From UBA8190 sp003453695 (GTDB taxonomy: Bacteria; Actinomycetota; Acidimicrobiia; Acidimicrobiales; UBA8190): 64,000 bases of DNA. Positions within the stretch are counted from its first letter, which is position 1. Each line of letters opens with the position of its first letter. Position numbers and translations under genes: made by a program. The stretch is taken from NCBI GenBank assembly GCA_036796975.1, contig DAIRBY010000012.1, positions 5,722 through 69,721 of the forward strand, read 5' to 3'. This document shows, one piece after another, positions 15,045 to 23,912 of this stretch. The notes below the pieces were generated by a model. The model was not told the origin of the DNA and made no database searches. It was given only the letters and a program-made list of their open reading frames with translations.

Positions 15045-15944
15045 GTGATCGAGGCGGCGCCCTACGGCCGTACCGGGCACGCGAGCAGCAGGGTGATCTT
15101 CGGCGCTGCCGCGCTCATGCACATCAGCCAGGAGGCGGCCGACGAGGCCCTGACGCTGCTGCGCCAGCACGGGGTCAACCACCTCGACACGGCAGCCGAT
15201 TATGGCGACTCGGAACTGCATCTCGCCCCCTGGCTGGCGGCACATCCCGGGGAGTTCTTCCTGGCGACGAAGACGGGGGCCCGCAGTGGCCCCGCAGCGC
15301 GCGCCTCGTTGGAGCGATCGCTCGAACGCCTCGGCGTCGACCACGTCGACGTCATCCAGCTGCACAACCTGGTGGAGCCCGAGGAGTGGGAGGAGGCGTT
15401 CTCACCCGGTGGCGCCGTCGAGGCGTTGGCGGCGGCGCGACAGGAGGGCCTGGCCCGCTTCATCGGCGTCACCGGCCACGGACTACGCATCGCCGCCATG
15501 CACCGGCGCAGCTTGGAACGCTTCGACTTCGACTCGGTGCTCCTGCCCTACAGCTTCGTGCTCATGGGCGACCCCGCCTACCGCGCCGAAGTGGAAGGGC
15601 TGCTCGAAGTGTGCCGGCAGCGTGACGTGGCGGTGCAGACCATCAAGGCGGTGGCTCGACGGCGCTGGGACGCCGGGCACGCCGGCCCCCGCCACAGCTG
15701 GTACGAGCCACTGCCCGCCGGCCCCGAGCTCGACCGGGCCCTGGCCTTCGTGCTCGCCCACCCGCAGCTCTTCCTCGTCACCTCGAGCGACCTGCGTCTG
15801 CTCCGGCCCACCCTCGAGGCGGCCGAGTCTTACGCCGCCACGCCCGTCACCACCAACGCCCCGTCGGGACGGCTGCTGCACGAGGACGCCGAGCGGCTCG
15901 AGATGGTGCCGTTATTCGACGGCGCCACCCTGGAGCGGATCTGA
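15045..15944 (+). CDS. Aldo/keto reductase
   Basis: 299 residues with the AKR catalytic tetrad in order: Asp and Tyr in HLDTAADYGDSE, Lys in FLATKTG, His in VIQLHN. NADPH-dependent reduction of an aldehyde or ketone is expected, cytoplasmic. GTG 15045 is preferred because a TAGTGT -10 box precedes it by eight bases with no ribosome-binding site; GTG 15033 would lie inside that box. The 3' end overlaps the tail of the opposing GMC gene by 33 bases. Confidence 0.87.
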   Translation: MIEAAPYGRTGHASSRVIFGAAALMHISQEAADEALTLLRQHGVNHLDTAADYGDSELHLAPWLAAHPGEFFLATKTGARSGPAARASLERSLERLGVDHVDVIQLHNLVEPEEWEEAFSPGGAVEALAAARQEGLARFIGVTGHGLRIAAMHRRSLERFDFDSVLLPYSFVLMGDPAYRAEVEGLLEVCRQRDVAVQTIKAVARRRWDAGHAGPRHSWYEPLPAGPELDRALAFVLAHPQLFLVTSSDLRLLRPTLEAAESYAATPVTTNAPSGRLLHEDAERLEMVPLFDGATLERI

Positions 15945-17600
15945 CGATCCGGCCAGAGCCGAGGCGGCGCGCAGCGCCAGGGCCACGAGCGTGAGGGTGG
16001 GCCCGTAGCCGGCGGACGTCACGAACACGGACGAGTCGGCCACGACGACGTTGTCGAGGCCGTGCAGCCGGCCGAAGCCGTCCACCACCGAGGTCCGAGG
16101 GTCGGTCCCCATGCGCGCCGTGCCCATCACGTGATGGCTCTGGGGGGCGGCCGACGACGGGCCCTCCCATCCCAGCTCGCCGGGGACGCCGGGGCTGGTG
16201 ACCACTCCCACTCCGACTGCGCCCATCTCGGCGAACACCTCGACGAGGGCGCGGCGGTGATGTGCGGAAGCGACGAGCTCATGGCGATGGGGTGCGTAGG
16301 TGAGGCGCGCCACCGGCAGTCCACGGGCGTCTCGAACCGAAGGGTCGAGGTCCACCCGGTTGGTGGGTTGCGCAAGGTCCTCTCCCTGCATGGTGAACGC
16401 CCACAGCCGCTTGCGCATCGGCGAGGACCGCATCAGCGACTTGTGCTTGGGGCCCCACGGGTAGCGCTTGGCCTCCGCCACGGGCAGGGCGGGGCCACCG
16501 TGTTCGACCAGGCCGCCACGCACCCAGGGCAGCCCGGCTCGGCGCGCCGCCTGACGGGCCGCCTCGTCCACGAGGACGGCGTCGTCGTGCACGTGGGTCA
16601 CCGCCCTCCCGCGCTCGGCGTGCAGGTCGTGATCCATCACCCCGAAGGCGATCGTCTGGAAGTGGACCATCAGATTGCGACCGAGCACGGGATGGTCGAG
16701 ACCGGACAACAGCAGCAGGCGCGGCGTCTCCACCGCACCCCCCGCCACCACGACCGACTTGGCTCCGATGACGCTCGTCGTGCCGTCGGCCGCCACCACC
16801 TCGACCCCGGTGGCCCGCCTCCCGCGGGTCACGATGCGGGCCGCGAACGTCTCGGCGAGCAGCTCGGCGCGTCCGGAGGCCAGCGCCCGCTGGAGCATGG
16901 CGACCGGGTCCCCCTTGGCGTGGATGGGACAGCCGAAGAAGGCGCAGAACCCGCAGTTGTTGCAGGCCGGGCGCCCGTCGTAGGGGATGCTGTTGGCCGC
17001 GGTGGGCGCGGCGTAGGGATGCAGGCCGACGCGCCGGGCCGCCTCGGCTGACAGGGTGGCGCCGTACATGGGTGCTCCGGGCGGCATGGGGTACGGGCCG
17101 GAGCGCCAGGCCGCGAAGGGATTGGCGCTGTCGTCGCCGGCCACACCGATGAGCCGCTCGGCCTCGGCGTAATACGGCTCGAGCTCGTCGTATCGGAGCG
17201 GCCAGTCCTCGACCCACGCCCCGTCGACCGGTCCGAAGGTGGTGCGCAGGGCGAAGTCCTCTTGGCGAAAGCGCGGCACCTTGCCGTCCGCGTGCACACC
17301 CCCGCCCCCCACGGTGGAGGGGATCGAGTTGACCTCACCCACCAGGCTGTGCTCTCCGTCGGCGGGCCCTGCCCGGAAGGTACGGGGCTCGATGAGGGGA
17401 TCGGGGCCGAGGAAGTGGCGATGGAAGAACTTGACCTCGTCGTTGGAGAAGTGCCCGAGCAGGTGCTCGGGCGCCGTCGGGTCGAGGAGGTGATTGCGAC
17501 CCTTCTCGACGATCGTCACCGTCCATCCCGCCCGCACGAGCACCTCGGCCGCCGCCGCTCCGCCGGGCCCCGACCCGACCACCACGGCGTCGGTGGTCAC
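15912..17600 (-). CDS. GMC oxidoreductase, large subunit with Cys cluster
   Basis: 562 residues from GTG 17600, which overlaps the stop of the small-subunit gene (GTGA); an ATG nine codons upstream is the alternative. The FAD loop VVGSGPGGAAAAE is at the N-terminus. A CNNCGFCAFFGC cluster at about 213-224 resembles the iron-sulphur-type cysteines of FAD-dependent gluconate, sorbitol and glucose dehydrogenases. The C-terminal catalytic His is in SHHVMGTARMG, while the second catalytic position (usually Asn or His) appears as Gly in GYGPTLT. Paired with a gluconate-dehydrogenase subunit 3 homologue; no cytochrome c subunit is nearby, so the electron acceptor is unknown. Confidence 0.87.
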   Translation of the reverse strand: MTTDAVVVGSGPGGAAAAEVLVRAGWTVTIVEKGRNHLLDPTAPEHLLGHFSNDEVKFFHRHFLGPDPLIEPRTFRAGPADGEHSLVGEVNSIPSTVGGGGVHADGKVPRFRQEDFALRTTFGPVDGAWVEDWPLRYDELEPYYAEAERLIGVAGDDSANPFAAWRSGPYPMPPGAPMYGATLSAEAARRVGLHPYAAPTAANSIPYDGRPACNNCGFCAFFGCPIHAKGDPVAMLQRALASGRAELLAETFAARIVTRGRRATGVEVVAADGTTSVIGAKSVVVAGGAVETPRLLLLSGLDHPVLGRNLMVHFQTIAFGVMDHDLHAERGRAVTHVHDDAVLVDEAARQAARRAGLPWVRGGLVEHGGPALPVAEAKRYPWGPKHKSLMRSSPMRKRLWAFTMQGEDLAQPTNRVDLDPSVRDARGLPVARLTYAPHRHELVASAHHRRALVEVFAEMGAVGVGVVTSPGVPGELGWEGPSSAAPQSHHVMGTARMGTDPRTSVVDGFGRLHGLDNVVVADSSVFVTSAGYGPTLTLVALALRAASALAGSSDPLQGGAVE

Positions 17601-18157
17601 GGACTGGAGACCTCGGTGTCGGTCCACCCCCGGGGCTGGACGTCACCGGCGTAGCCAATGGCGTCCCATCCCACGCCGTCGCGATTGCCGCCGTACTCGG
17701 GAGCCCCGTACATGGCTTCACAGCAGTGCTCGTAGACAAGAGCGGTGAAGTCGCCGGCCGACCGCAGTCGCTCGTCCTGTTCGGCCCCCTCCACCTGGGC
17801 GAAGTCGCTGCCCAGCGAGGCCAGCCCGTCCCGATACCGTTGCTGCCATCCGGTGACCGGTCCGTTGAACTGGCGCTCGGGGTGCCCGTCGGAGCCCTCG
17901 ATGCGCATGCGCCAAGCCAGCTCTTCGAGCCGGCCCAGCGTGAGGAACCCCTCGAAACCTCTTGCACCCCCGTGCCTGCCCGATGTGGGGCCACCGGCCC
18001 AGATACGGGGCGGGTCCACCGAGAAGGCGCCGAGCAGGCCGTCGATGTAGTCGGCGGCGCCACCGTCTGACGCGCCCGGGGTCTCGTCGGTGGGTATCAG
18101 TCGCGCGCATGCGGCTGAAAGGGTTCGGTACTCGGCGTCGGTCAGCCACACCGGCAT
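17597..18157 (-). CDS. Gluconate 2-dehydrogenase subunit 3 family protein
   Basis: 186 residues. The N-terminus LTDAEYRTLSAACARLIPTDETPG followed by DYIDGLLGAF is characteristic of the small subunit of membrane-bound FAD dehydrogenases, which helps folding or export of the GMC large subunit. Unlike many relatives it shows no Tat or Sec signal. Translationally coupled to the GMC gene by a four-base overlap, so the two probably form a heterodimer. Confidence 0.85.
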   Translation of the reverse strand: MPVWLTDAEYRTLSAACARLIPTDETPGASDGGAADYIDGLLGAFSVDPPRIWAGGPTSGRHGGARGFEGFLTLGRLEELAWRMRIEGSDGHPERQFNGPVTGWQQRYRDGLASLGSDFAQVEGAEQDERLRSAGDFTALVYEHCCEAMYGAPEYGGNRDGVGWDAIGYAGDVQPRGWTDTEVSSP

Positions 18158-18178
18158 CGCCCGACGGTACCAGCGCCG

Positions 18179-18184
18179 TACACT
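18179..18184 (+). promoter_or_regulatory. -10 element TACACT
   Basis: TACACT lies eight bases before the ATG at 18193, another leaderless-type arrangement. It also lies 21 bases before the divergent small-subunit gene start at 18157. Confidence 0.4.
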
Positions 18185-18192
18185 CGGGCGAG

Positions 18193-19176
18193 ATGGCGGT
18201 GCGCCGGTGGGCAGCGGCGGCGATCGCCCTCCTTCTCGTCCCGCTCCTGGCCGCCTGCAGTCCGGCCGTCCGCACCCCGTCGTCAGCCACCTCCGGTCCC
18301 GTGCATCGGGCGCCGACGACCACCACCCAGGCCCCCGCGCTCTCGTCTCTGTCGCACGTGTTCGTGGTGGTCATGGAGAACCTGGGCGCGTCCCAGGCAC
18401 TGGGGACGGCACAGATCGCCGCCGTGGCCCGGCGCTATGCGTACACGACGGCCTGGTACGCGGCCTCGCACCCGAGCCTCCCGAACTATCTGGCCCTTGC
18501 CTCCGGTTCGACCTGGGGCGTGACGTCTGACTGCACGTCGTGCATCCAGAGCGGCGCCGACCTCGGCGCCCAGCTGTCACAGGCCGGCGTGTCGTGGGGC
18601 GCCTACTTCGAGAACATGCCCTCGCCCTGCTACCTCGGGCCCGAGTCGCCCGACGGTCTGTACGCCCAGAAGCACGACCCGTTCGCCTACTTCGCCGACA
18701 TCAGGTCGGACCCGGCGCTGTGCGCCCACCTGCAGCCGTTCACGGCCCTGCCCCCGCTGCTGTCCGGGCCGGCGACGGCCGTCCCCCGTTTCGTGTGGGT
18801 GACCCCCAACCTGTGCGACAGCGGGCACGACTGCTCACCCTCTGCGGCCGGCGCCTGGCTGGAGCGCTTCGTGTCCGAGGTCACCGCCTCCAGCGCCTGG
18901 CAACATGGCGGCTTGCTCGTCGTCACCTGGGACGAGGGGGGGAGCGACGCCGCCATGGACCCGCAGACGGGCACCATCGGCTCGTCTGGCGGAGGCGGGA
19001 CGGTGCTCGGGATCGTGGCGGCACCCGGCGCTCAGGCCGGCGGCGTGCTCCCCGGCCCCTACGACCACTACTCAGTGCTCAAGACCGTCGAAGAGGCCTT
19101 CGGCCTTCCCCTGCTCGGTGCCGCGGCGGCGCCGGCGGTGGCGCCGCTGTCCGCCTTCTTGGGATCCGGCGGCTGA
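18193..19176 (+). CDS. Phosphoesterase-family lipoprotein (AcpA/phospholipase C type)
   Basis: 327 residues. Lipoprotein signal with basic start, hydrophobic run and LLAAC lipobox (Cys about residue 23), then a Thr/Pro linker. The catalytic-domain core reads HVFVVVMENLGASQ (acid residues binding metal, Glu-Asn typical), YAASHPSLPNYLALASG, and a later VTWDEGGSD metal-binding segment, matching the acid phosphatase/phospholipase C phosphoesterase family. It probably hydrolyses phosphate esters or phospholipids outside the membrane. The DUF503 gene follows two bases behind. Confidence 0.88.
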   Translation: MAVRRWAAAAIALLLVPLLAACSPAVRTPSSATSGPVHRAPTTTTQAPALSSLSHVFVVVMENLGASQALGTAQIAAVARRYAYTTAWYAASHPSLPNYLALASGSTWGVTSDCTSCIQSGADLGAQLSQAGVSWGAYFENMPSPCYLGPESPDGLYAQKHDPFAYFADIRSDPALCAHLQPFTALPPLLSGPATAVPRFVWVTPNLCDSGHDCSPSAAGAWLERFVSEVTASSAWQHGGLLVVTWDEGGSDAAMDPQTGTIGSSGGGGTVLGIVAAPGAQAGGVLPGPYDHYSVLKTVEEAFGLPLLGAAAAPAVAPLSAFLGSGG

Positions 19177-19178
19177 CC

Positions 19179-19472
19179 GTGCATTGCGCCGCGCTCGAGG
19201 TCGAGCTGCACATCGGAGCGTCGGGGTCGCTCAAGGAGAAACGCGCCGTCGTCCGCCACATCGTGGAGACCGCCCGTCGCCGCTTCGGCGTCTCCGCCTC
19301 GGAGATCGCCCACCACGACCGCTGGCAGCGTGCCGGGATCGGCTTCGCCTTCGTCGCCCCCACGGCCGGGCGTGTGCAGGAGGTCCTCGACCAGGTGGAG
19401 CGCTTCGTGTGGTCGCACCCCGAGGTGTCGGTGCTCTCCGTGGACCGCCGCTGGCTCGATCCCGACGCCTGA
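19179..19472 (+). CDS. DUF503 (YlxP-like) protein
   Basis: 97 residues with the family signature ELHIGASGSLKEKRAVVRHI and the C-terminal SVDRRWLDPD. YlxP-type proteins usually sit in the nusA-infB-rbfA region and are linked to ribosome maturation; here the gene is outside that context, behind a phosphoesterase gene. GTG start two bases after the preceding stop. Confidence 0.85.
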   Translation: MHCAALEVELHIGASGSLKEKRAVVRHIVETARRRFGVSASEIAHHDRWQRAGIGFAFVAPTAGRVQEVLDQVERFVWSHPEVSVLSVDRRWLDPDA

Positions 19473-19541
19473 AGCCTCCGGGCGCGACACTACGACCGGG
19501 CAGGGGATCGGAGCCGAGCCCGGCCTGTCGGGGAGGGCAGC

Positions 19542-21239
19542 GTGAGCGACCAGGCGACGAGCCGTGCCCGGCTTCCGCTCGCCGGCGCGCTGCAGCGGCA
19601 GCTGGCCGTCCGCTTCGGAGGGGCAGCACCGGGCATGGAGGCCCTGGCGGCGCTGACGTTGCTCGCCATCGCCGTGCCCGAACAGCTCGCCACCTCCCGA
19701 CTGGCGGGGATGCCTCCCATCACCGGGCTCTACGCCTTCGTGGCCGGCACCGTGGCCTTCGCGCTGCTCGGATCCAACCCGCAGCTCTCGGTGGGAGCCG
19801 ACTCCACCATCGCTCCCCTCTTCGCTGCCGCCCTCACCACGGTCGCCCCCCAGCAGTCCCACCACTACGTGGTCCTGGCCGGAGTGCTGGCCGTGGAGGT
19901 CGGTGTGTTCGTGGCCGTCGTGGGCGTGCTGCGCCTGGGGTGGATCGCCGAGTTCCTCTCCACCCCGATCATCACCGGCTTCCTGGCCGGAGTGGCCGTG
20001 ATCATCGTGGTGCACCAGCTCCCTGACGTCCTCGGGTTGGCGTCGCCCGGCGGCTCCACCGTGCATCGGCTCGGTGACGTGCTGTCGCACCTGGGACACG
20101 CCAACGGCTGGACGTTTGGGATGGCGGCGGGCGTGTTCGCCATCGTGGAGCTGTCCGAGCGAATCGACCGGCGCTTCCCCGGCGCGCTGGTGGGGTTGGT
20201 GGCGTCGACGATCCTGGTGGGGGCGGCCGGACTGGCGTCCCACGGCGTGGCGGTGCTCGGCAGCGTCGCCCACGGCGCACCCACCTTCGGGCTCGGGGAT
20301 CTGTCGTGGACGACCGTGCACCAGGTGCTGCCCGTCTCGGTCGTCGTGGCGCTGGTGGTGATCAGCCAGACGGCCGCCACGTCGCGCGCCTTCGCCGACG
20401 AGGGCGGCTACCAGGTGGACGTGGGCCGTGACTTCGTGGGTGTGGGGGCGGGCAGCGTGCTCGCCGGGTTGAGCGGGTCCTTTGCCGTCAATGCCAGCCC
20501 GGCCCGCACGGCGGCGGTGGCGACCGCCGGCGGGCGGACGCCGTGGACGGGGCTGGGGGCGGCCGCGGCGGTGGTTGTGCTCGTCCCGGCGGCGGGGATC
20601 CTGAAGGACGTGCCCATCGCCACGCTGGGAGCCATCCTCGTCTACGTGGCCACGCGCATCTTCCACGTGGACGACCTGCGCGCCGTGCTGCACTTCGACG
20701 TGTTCGAGTTCGGCTTGACCGTCGTCACACTGCTCACGGTGGCCTTCGTCGGCGTGGAGCAGGGCATCGCCGTGGCCGTCGTCCTGGCCCTCGTGGAGCG
20801 CACCCGTCTCTCCGCCCGCCCTTCGGTGCACGAGATGGGCCGCATCCCGGGCACCACCAGCTGGGAGCCCCTGCGGGAGGGAAGGAGCTCCGCCGTGCCC
20901 GTCCCCGGCGTGGTGGTGCTGCTCTTCGCTCAACCCCTCTACTACCTGAACTCCGAGCACTTCCGGACGCAGGTGGACGAGATGGTGCTGCAGCGCCGGC
21001 CGCCACCGCAGGTCGTGGTCCTCGACACCGTCGGGCTGCACGACGTCGACTTCACCGGCAGCCGGGTGGTGAGGGGGCTGCTCGACGAGCTGTACCACCT
21101 CCACATCACCGTGGGCATCGCCCGAGCCGGCGACCATCTCGTGGAGAACTTCCGCCGAAGTGGTCTCTACGACCGCATCGGTGCCGACCACTTCTACGAG
21201 TCCACCGACGCGGCGGTGACCGCTCTCGCTCCGAGGTGA
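19542..21239 (+). CDS. SulP/SLC26-type anion transporter with STAS domain
   Basis: 565 residues: a membrane core of about 10-14 helices (about 30-430) containing GLYAFVAGTVAFALLGSNPQLSVGADST, the region that forms the anion site in SulP proteins, then a cytoplasmic STAS domain (about 450-560) with VVVLDTVGLHDVDFTGSRVV. Known substrates are sulfate, bicarbonate or dicarboxylates; the sequence alone does not decide. GTG start behind GGGAGGGCAGC. No sulfate-assimilation or carbonic-anhydrase gene is adjacent. Confidence 0.9.
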   Translation: MSDQATSRARLPLAGALQRQLAVRFGGAAPGMEALAALTLLAIAVPEQLATSRLAGMPPITGLYAFVAGTVAFALLGSNPQLSVGADSTIAPLFAAALTTVAPQQSHHYVVLAGVLAVEVGVFVAVVGVLRLGWIAEFLSTPIITGFLAGVAVIIVVHQLPDVLGLASPGGSTVHRLGDVLSHLGHANGWTFGMAAGVFAIVELSERIDRRFPGALVGLVASTILVGAAGLASHGVAVLGSVAHGAPTFGLGDLSWTTVHQVLPVSVVVALVVISQTAATSRAFADEGGYQVDVGRDFVGVGAGSVLAGLSGSFAVNASPARTAAVATAGGRTPWTGLGAAAAVVVLVPAAGILKDVPIATLGAILVYVATRIFHVDDLRAVLHFDVFEFGLTVVTLLTVAFVGVEQGIAVAVVLALVERTRLSARPSVHEMGRIPGTTSWEPLREGRSSAVPVPGVVVLLFAQPLYYLNSEHFRTQVDEMVLQRRPPPQVVVLDTVGLHDVDFTGSRVVRGLLDELYHLHITVGIARAGDHLVENFRRSGLYDRIGADHFYESTDAAVTALAPR

Positions 21240-21261
21240 GCGCCCGGTCCGACCGTAGCCG

Positions 21262-23829
21262 TCAGACGGGCCGGAGGGCGGTGAGCGCCAGCTCGTCGAA
21301 GGCCTCGCACTCGACGGCGCCGCCGCGCACCGGCACGGGCCGCCCGTCCGCCACCGCCGATTCGGCCCTCCAGCCGTGCAGCACCACCCGCACGCGCTCG
21401 GGACGCACATGGGCACCGAGCGAACGCCACTGCATCCGGGCCGTCCCTCCCGGCTCCACGCCGGTGAGGACCAGGTCGTCGGCGCGCACCGGGCCGTCGC
21501 CGTCGCCGGCGTCGTCCGTGCACGACCCGGAAGCGGTCCCCGCCCTCGGCCAGCAGTGGAAGGCCAGCAGCCTGGGAGCGTGGTCGCCCGACGGCGCGCC
21601 GGCACCGTTGCCGGGGACCGGCGTCAGGTCGCCATCCCCGTCGACGACGCACGCACCTGCCCGGGCCCACCCGTCGTCCAAGGCGATGATGCTCCCGGCC
21701 CGGGCCAACAGTGCGATGCGCGCCAGCGGGCACTCCACGTCGGCCCGTCCCGAGCGCGCCCCGGGCGCGTCGGCTTCCCAGAGCGGGTGCCATTCCCCTG
21801 CCGGAAGGCGCACCGACCGCCCGGTCGTCGCCGGGCCGGTCACCGGTGCCACGAACAGATCGTCACCGAGAAGGAACGTGTCGTCGTCCCCGCCCGCCTC
21901 GTCGCTGCCGCTGCTGCGAGTCGCCGGGTCGTGCGCCCACCATGCCGGGCGCACCAGGGGTGCACCCCGCGCCGCCGCATGATGCGCCAGCGTGTAGAGG
22001 TAGGGAAGCAGCCGGTAGCGGAAGGCGATCCAGTCGGCGACGGCGCTGCGGGCCGGTTCGGAGAAGCGCCACGGCTCGCGCCGCGGCGAGCCGACGACGC
22101 TGTGGGTCCGGCACAGGGGCATGAGCACCGACAGCTGCAGCCAGCGCAGGTACAGCTCGCCGTCGGGGGCACCGGTGAATCCGCCGGTGTCGGACCCGGC
22201 GAAGGGGATCCCGGACAAGCCGAGGCCCACCACGGTGGCAACCTGCTGGCGGAGGCCGGCCCAGCTCGTCTCCACGTCCCCCGTCCAGGTCCAAGCCCAG
22301 CGCTGGTTCCCCGCCCATCCCGAACGCGACAGCACGAAGGGCCGGCGGTCGGGGCGGGCCCTGTGCAGCCCCTCGTACCCGGCCCGGTTCATGAGCCAGC
22401 CGTAGACGTTGTGGGCCAGGGCGTGATCGCCACCGATGCCCTCGAGGTCGTGACGCGTGGACAGCGGCAAGGTGGGGTCTCCCACCAGTGAGATCGACGT
22501 GGGCTCGTTCATGTCGTGCCACACGCCACCCACCCCGGCGTCGGTGAGGGTCCGGTACTGCTCCGACCACCAGTGGCGGGTGGCCGGGTCGGTGAAGTCC
22601 GGGAAGGCGGCCCGTCCGGGCCACACCACGCCGACCTCGACGTCACCGCCGGGGTCGGTGCAGAACCGTTTCTCCTCCACACCCTGCTCGTAGAGCCGGT
22701 AGTGCGGGTCCACCTTGACCGCCGGGTCGATGATGGTGACGAGACGCACGGCCTGGGACCGCGCCCGCTCGGCCAGCCGGCCGAGGTCGGGAAAGCGGCG
22801 GCGGTCGACGGTGAACACCCGGTAGCCCCGCATGTAGTCGATGTCGAGGTGCACGGCGCTCAGGGGAATGCCCCTGTCCCGGTAACCGTCGAGCACCTCG
22901 TGGACATGACGCTCGGCGCGGTACCCCCAGCGGCTGTGGTGGTAGCCGAGCGCCCACCGAGGCGGGAGGGCGCACCGCCCGGTCAGCTCGCTGTAACGCT
23001 CGAGCAGGACGTCGGGCGCACCCGTCATCACGTACTCGCGCAGCACCCCGCCCCGGAAGGTCGCCGCCACCTCACCGTCTTCTCCGGGGGGCGGGAACAC
23101 GAACTCCGCCGAGCAGTGGTTGTCGTAGAACGACAGGAAGTTGCCGCCGGGGTGGCTGGCGAGGACGACGGGGATGCCGATGTACAGCGGGCTCTGGCCT
23201 CCTCCCCACGCCCCTCCCGGGTCACGGTTCCACAGCCGGAAGGATCCCCCCCGCAGGTCGACGCCCGCCGCCTGTTCACCGAGCCCGCAGAAGCGCTCGC
23301 CGGGCCGGGCCCGGTAGCGCTGCACCCACCACCGCCCGCGTCGAACAGGAGCGCGCTGGCGGCGGACGCCGCCGGTCGACCTCTGGCGCACGACCACATC
23401 TCCCTGCGCCGACACCTCGACGTCGAGGTCGCCACCGCCCACCAGGCGTCCGCCGTCGCCAGCCATCGACACCGTGACGGGGGGAGGCTGCCACTCCGGC
23501 GGGACCGTGGCGGCGTAGGGCATCGGGTCCTGGGCCGGGCCCCAGGTGAGACGCACGACGTCGGCAGCCGACACCAGCACTTCCAGCGTGGCCTCGGAGA
23601 AGCGGAAGCTGGCCCCTCCTTCGACCTCCTCCACCCGGAGAAGCGGTCCGGGCTCGACACCGACGTCCCCAGGAGCGCGGGCCTTCCACTCCGAGGCGCC
23701 GGTGCGGCGCCGGCGCCAGCTGTGGGCGATCACCTGGGCGGTGGTCCTGAGGCCGAGGTCGCTCAGCGTGTGGTACGCGAGGCGGGTCCTCGCCCACCCC
23801 CGGCGCAGGGCGGCTCGGGGGTCGTCCAC
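21262..23829 (-). CDS. GH31 family alpha-glucosidase
   Basis: 855 residues. The nucleophile Asp439 lies in the family motif VWHDMNEP and the acid/base Asp518 in TGDVETSW; an N-terminal beta-sandwich precedes the barrel, and GSDTGGF and RYRLLPYLYT follow. No signal peptide, so probably a cytoplasmic alpha-glucosidase or alpha-xylosidase acting on oligosaccharides. GTG 23829 is chosen because a TAGTGT box on the same strand lies eight bases upstream; the GTG at 23841 would overlap that box. Its tail converges on the SulP gene with a 22-base gap. Confidence 0.9.
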   Translation of the reverse strand: MDDPRAALRRGWARTRLAYHTLSDLGLRTTAQVIAHSWRRRRTGASEWKARAPGDVGVEPGPLLRVEEVEGGASFRFSEATLEVLVSAADVVRLTWGPAQDPMPYAATVPPEWQPPPVTVSMAGDGGRLVGGGDLDVEVSAQGDVVVRQRSTGGVRRQRAPVRRGRWWVQRYRARPGERFCGLGEQAAGVDLRGGSFRLWNRDPGGAWGGGQSPLYIGIPVVLASHPGGNFLSFYDNHCSAEFVFPPPGEDGEVAATFRGGVLREYVMTGAPDVLLERYSELTGRCALPPRWALGYHHSRWGYRAERHVHEVLDGYRDRGIPLSAVHLDIDYMRGYRVFTVDRRRFPDLGRLAERARSQAVRLVTIIDPAVKVDPHYRLYEQGVEEKRFCTDPGGDVEVGVVWPGRAAFPDFTDPATRHWWSEQYRTLTDAGVGGVWHDMNEPTSISLVGDPTLPLSTRHDLEGIGGDHALAHNVYGWLMNRAGYEGLHRARPDRRPFVLSRSGWAGNQRWAWTWTGDVETSWAGLRQQVATVVGLGLSGIPFAGSDTGGFTGAPDGELYLRWLQLSVLMPLCRTHSVVGSPRREPWRFSEPARSAVADWIAFRYRLLPYLYTLAHHAAARGAPLVRPAWWAHDPATRSSGSDEAGGDDDTFLLGDDLFVAPVTGPATTGRSVRLPAGEWHPLWEADAPGARSGRADVECPLARIALLARAGSIIALDDGWARAGACVVDGDGDLTPVPGNGAGAPSGDHAPRLLAFHCWPRAGTASGSCTDDAGDGDGPVRADDLVLTGVEPGGTARMQWRSLGAHVRPERVRVVLHGWRAESAVADGRPVPVRGGAVECEAFDELALTALRPV

Positions 23830-23837
23830 GAACCTCG

Positions 23838-23843
23838 ACACTA
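23838..23843 (-). promoter_or_regulatory. -10 element TAGTGT for the GH31 gene
   Basis: TAGTGT on the minus strand, eight bases from the GTG at 23829. The same hexamer-to-start geometry recurs across the window. Confidence 0.4.
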
Positions 23844-23876
23844 CGAGGCTCGATGGCGGCCGGGCCGTCCGGCTAC

Positions 23877-23896
23877 GTAAACTGATTCGTCAATCA
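23877..23896 (+). promoter_or_regulatory. Shared promoter/operator, copy 1
   Basis: GTAAACTGATTCGTCAATCA. It combines a -10-like TAAACT (23878-23883) with the palindrome TGATT-CGTC-AATCA (23883-23896). The identical 20 bases occur in inverted orientation at 27619-27638. Its position over the likely transcription start fits a repressor site controlling the 23913-27131 genes. Confidence 0.65.
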
Positions 23897-23912
23897 ACTA
23901 GGGAGAGGGCCC

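Noticed and set aside
19068..21605. 845-codon open frame antisense to DUF503 and the SulP transporter
   Set aside because: It is a high-GC shadow: rich in His, Arg, Gly, Pro and Gln without any domain, and it crosses the ends of real genes. The same holds for the long open frames opposite most genes here.
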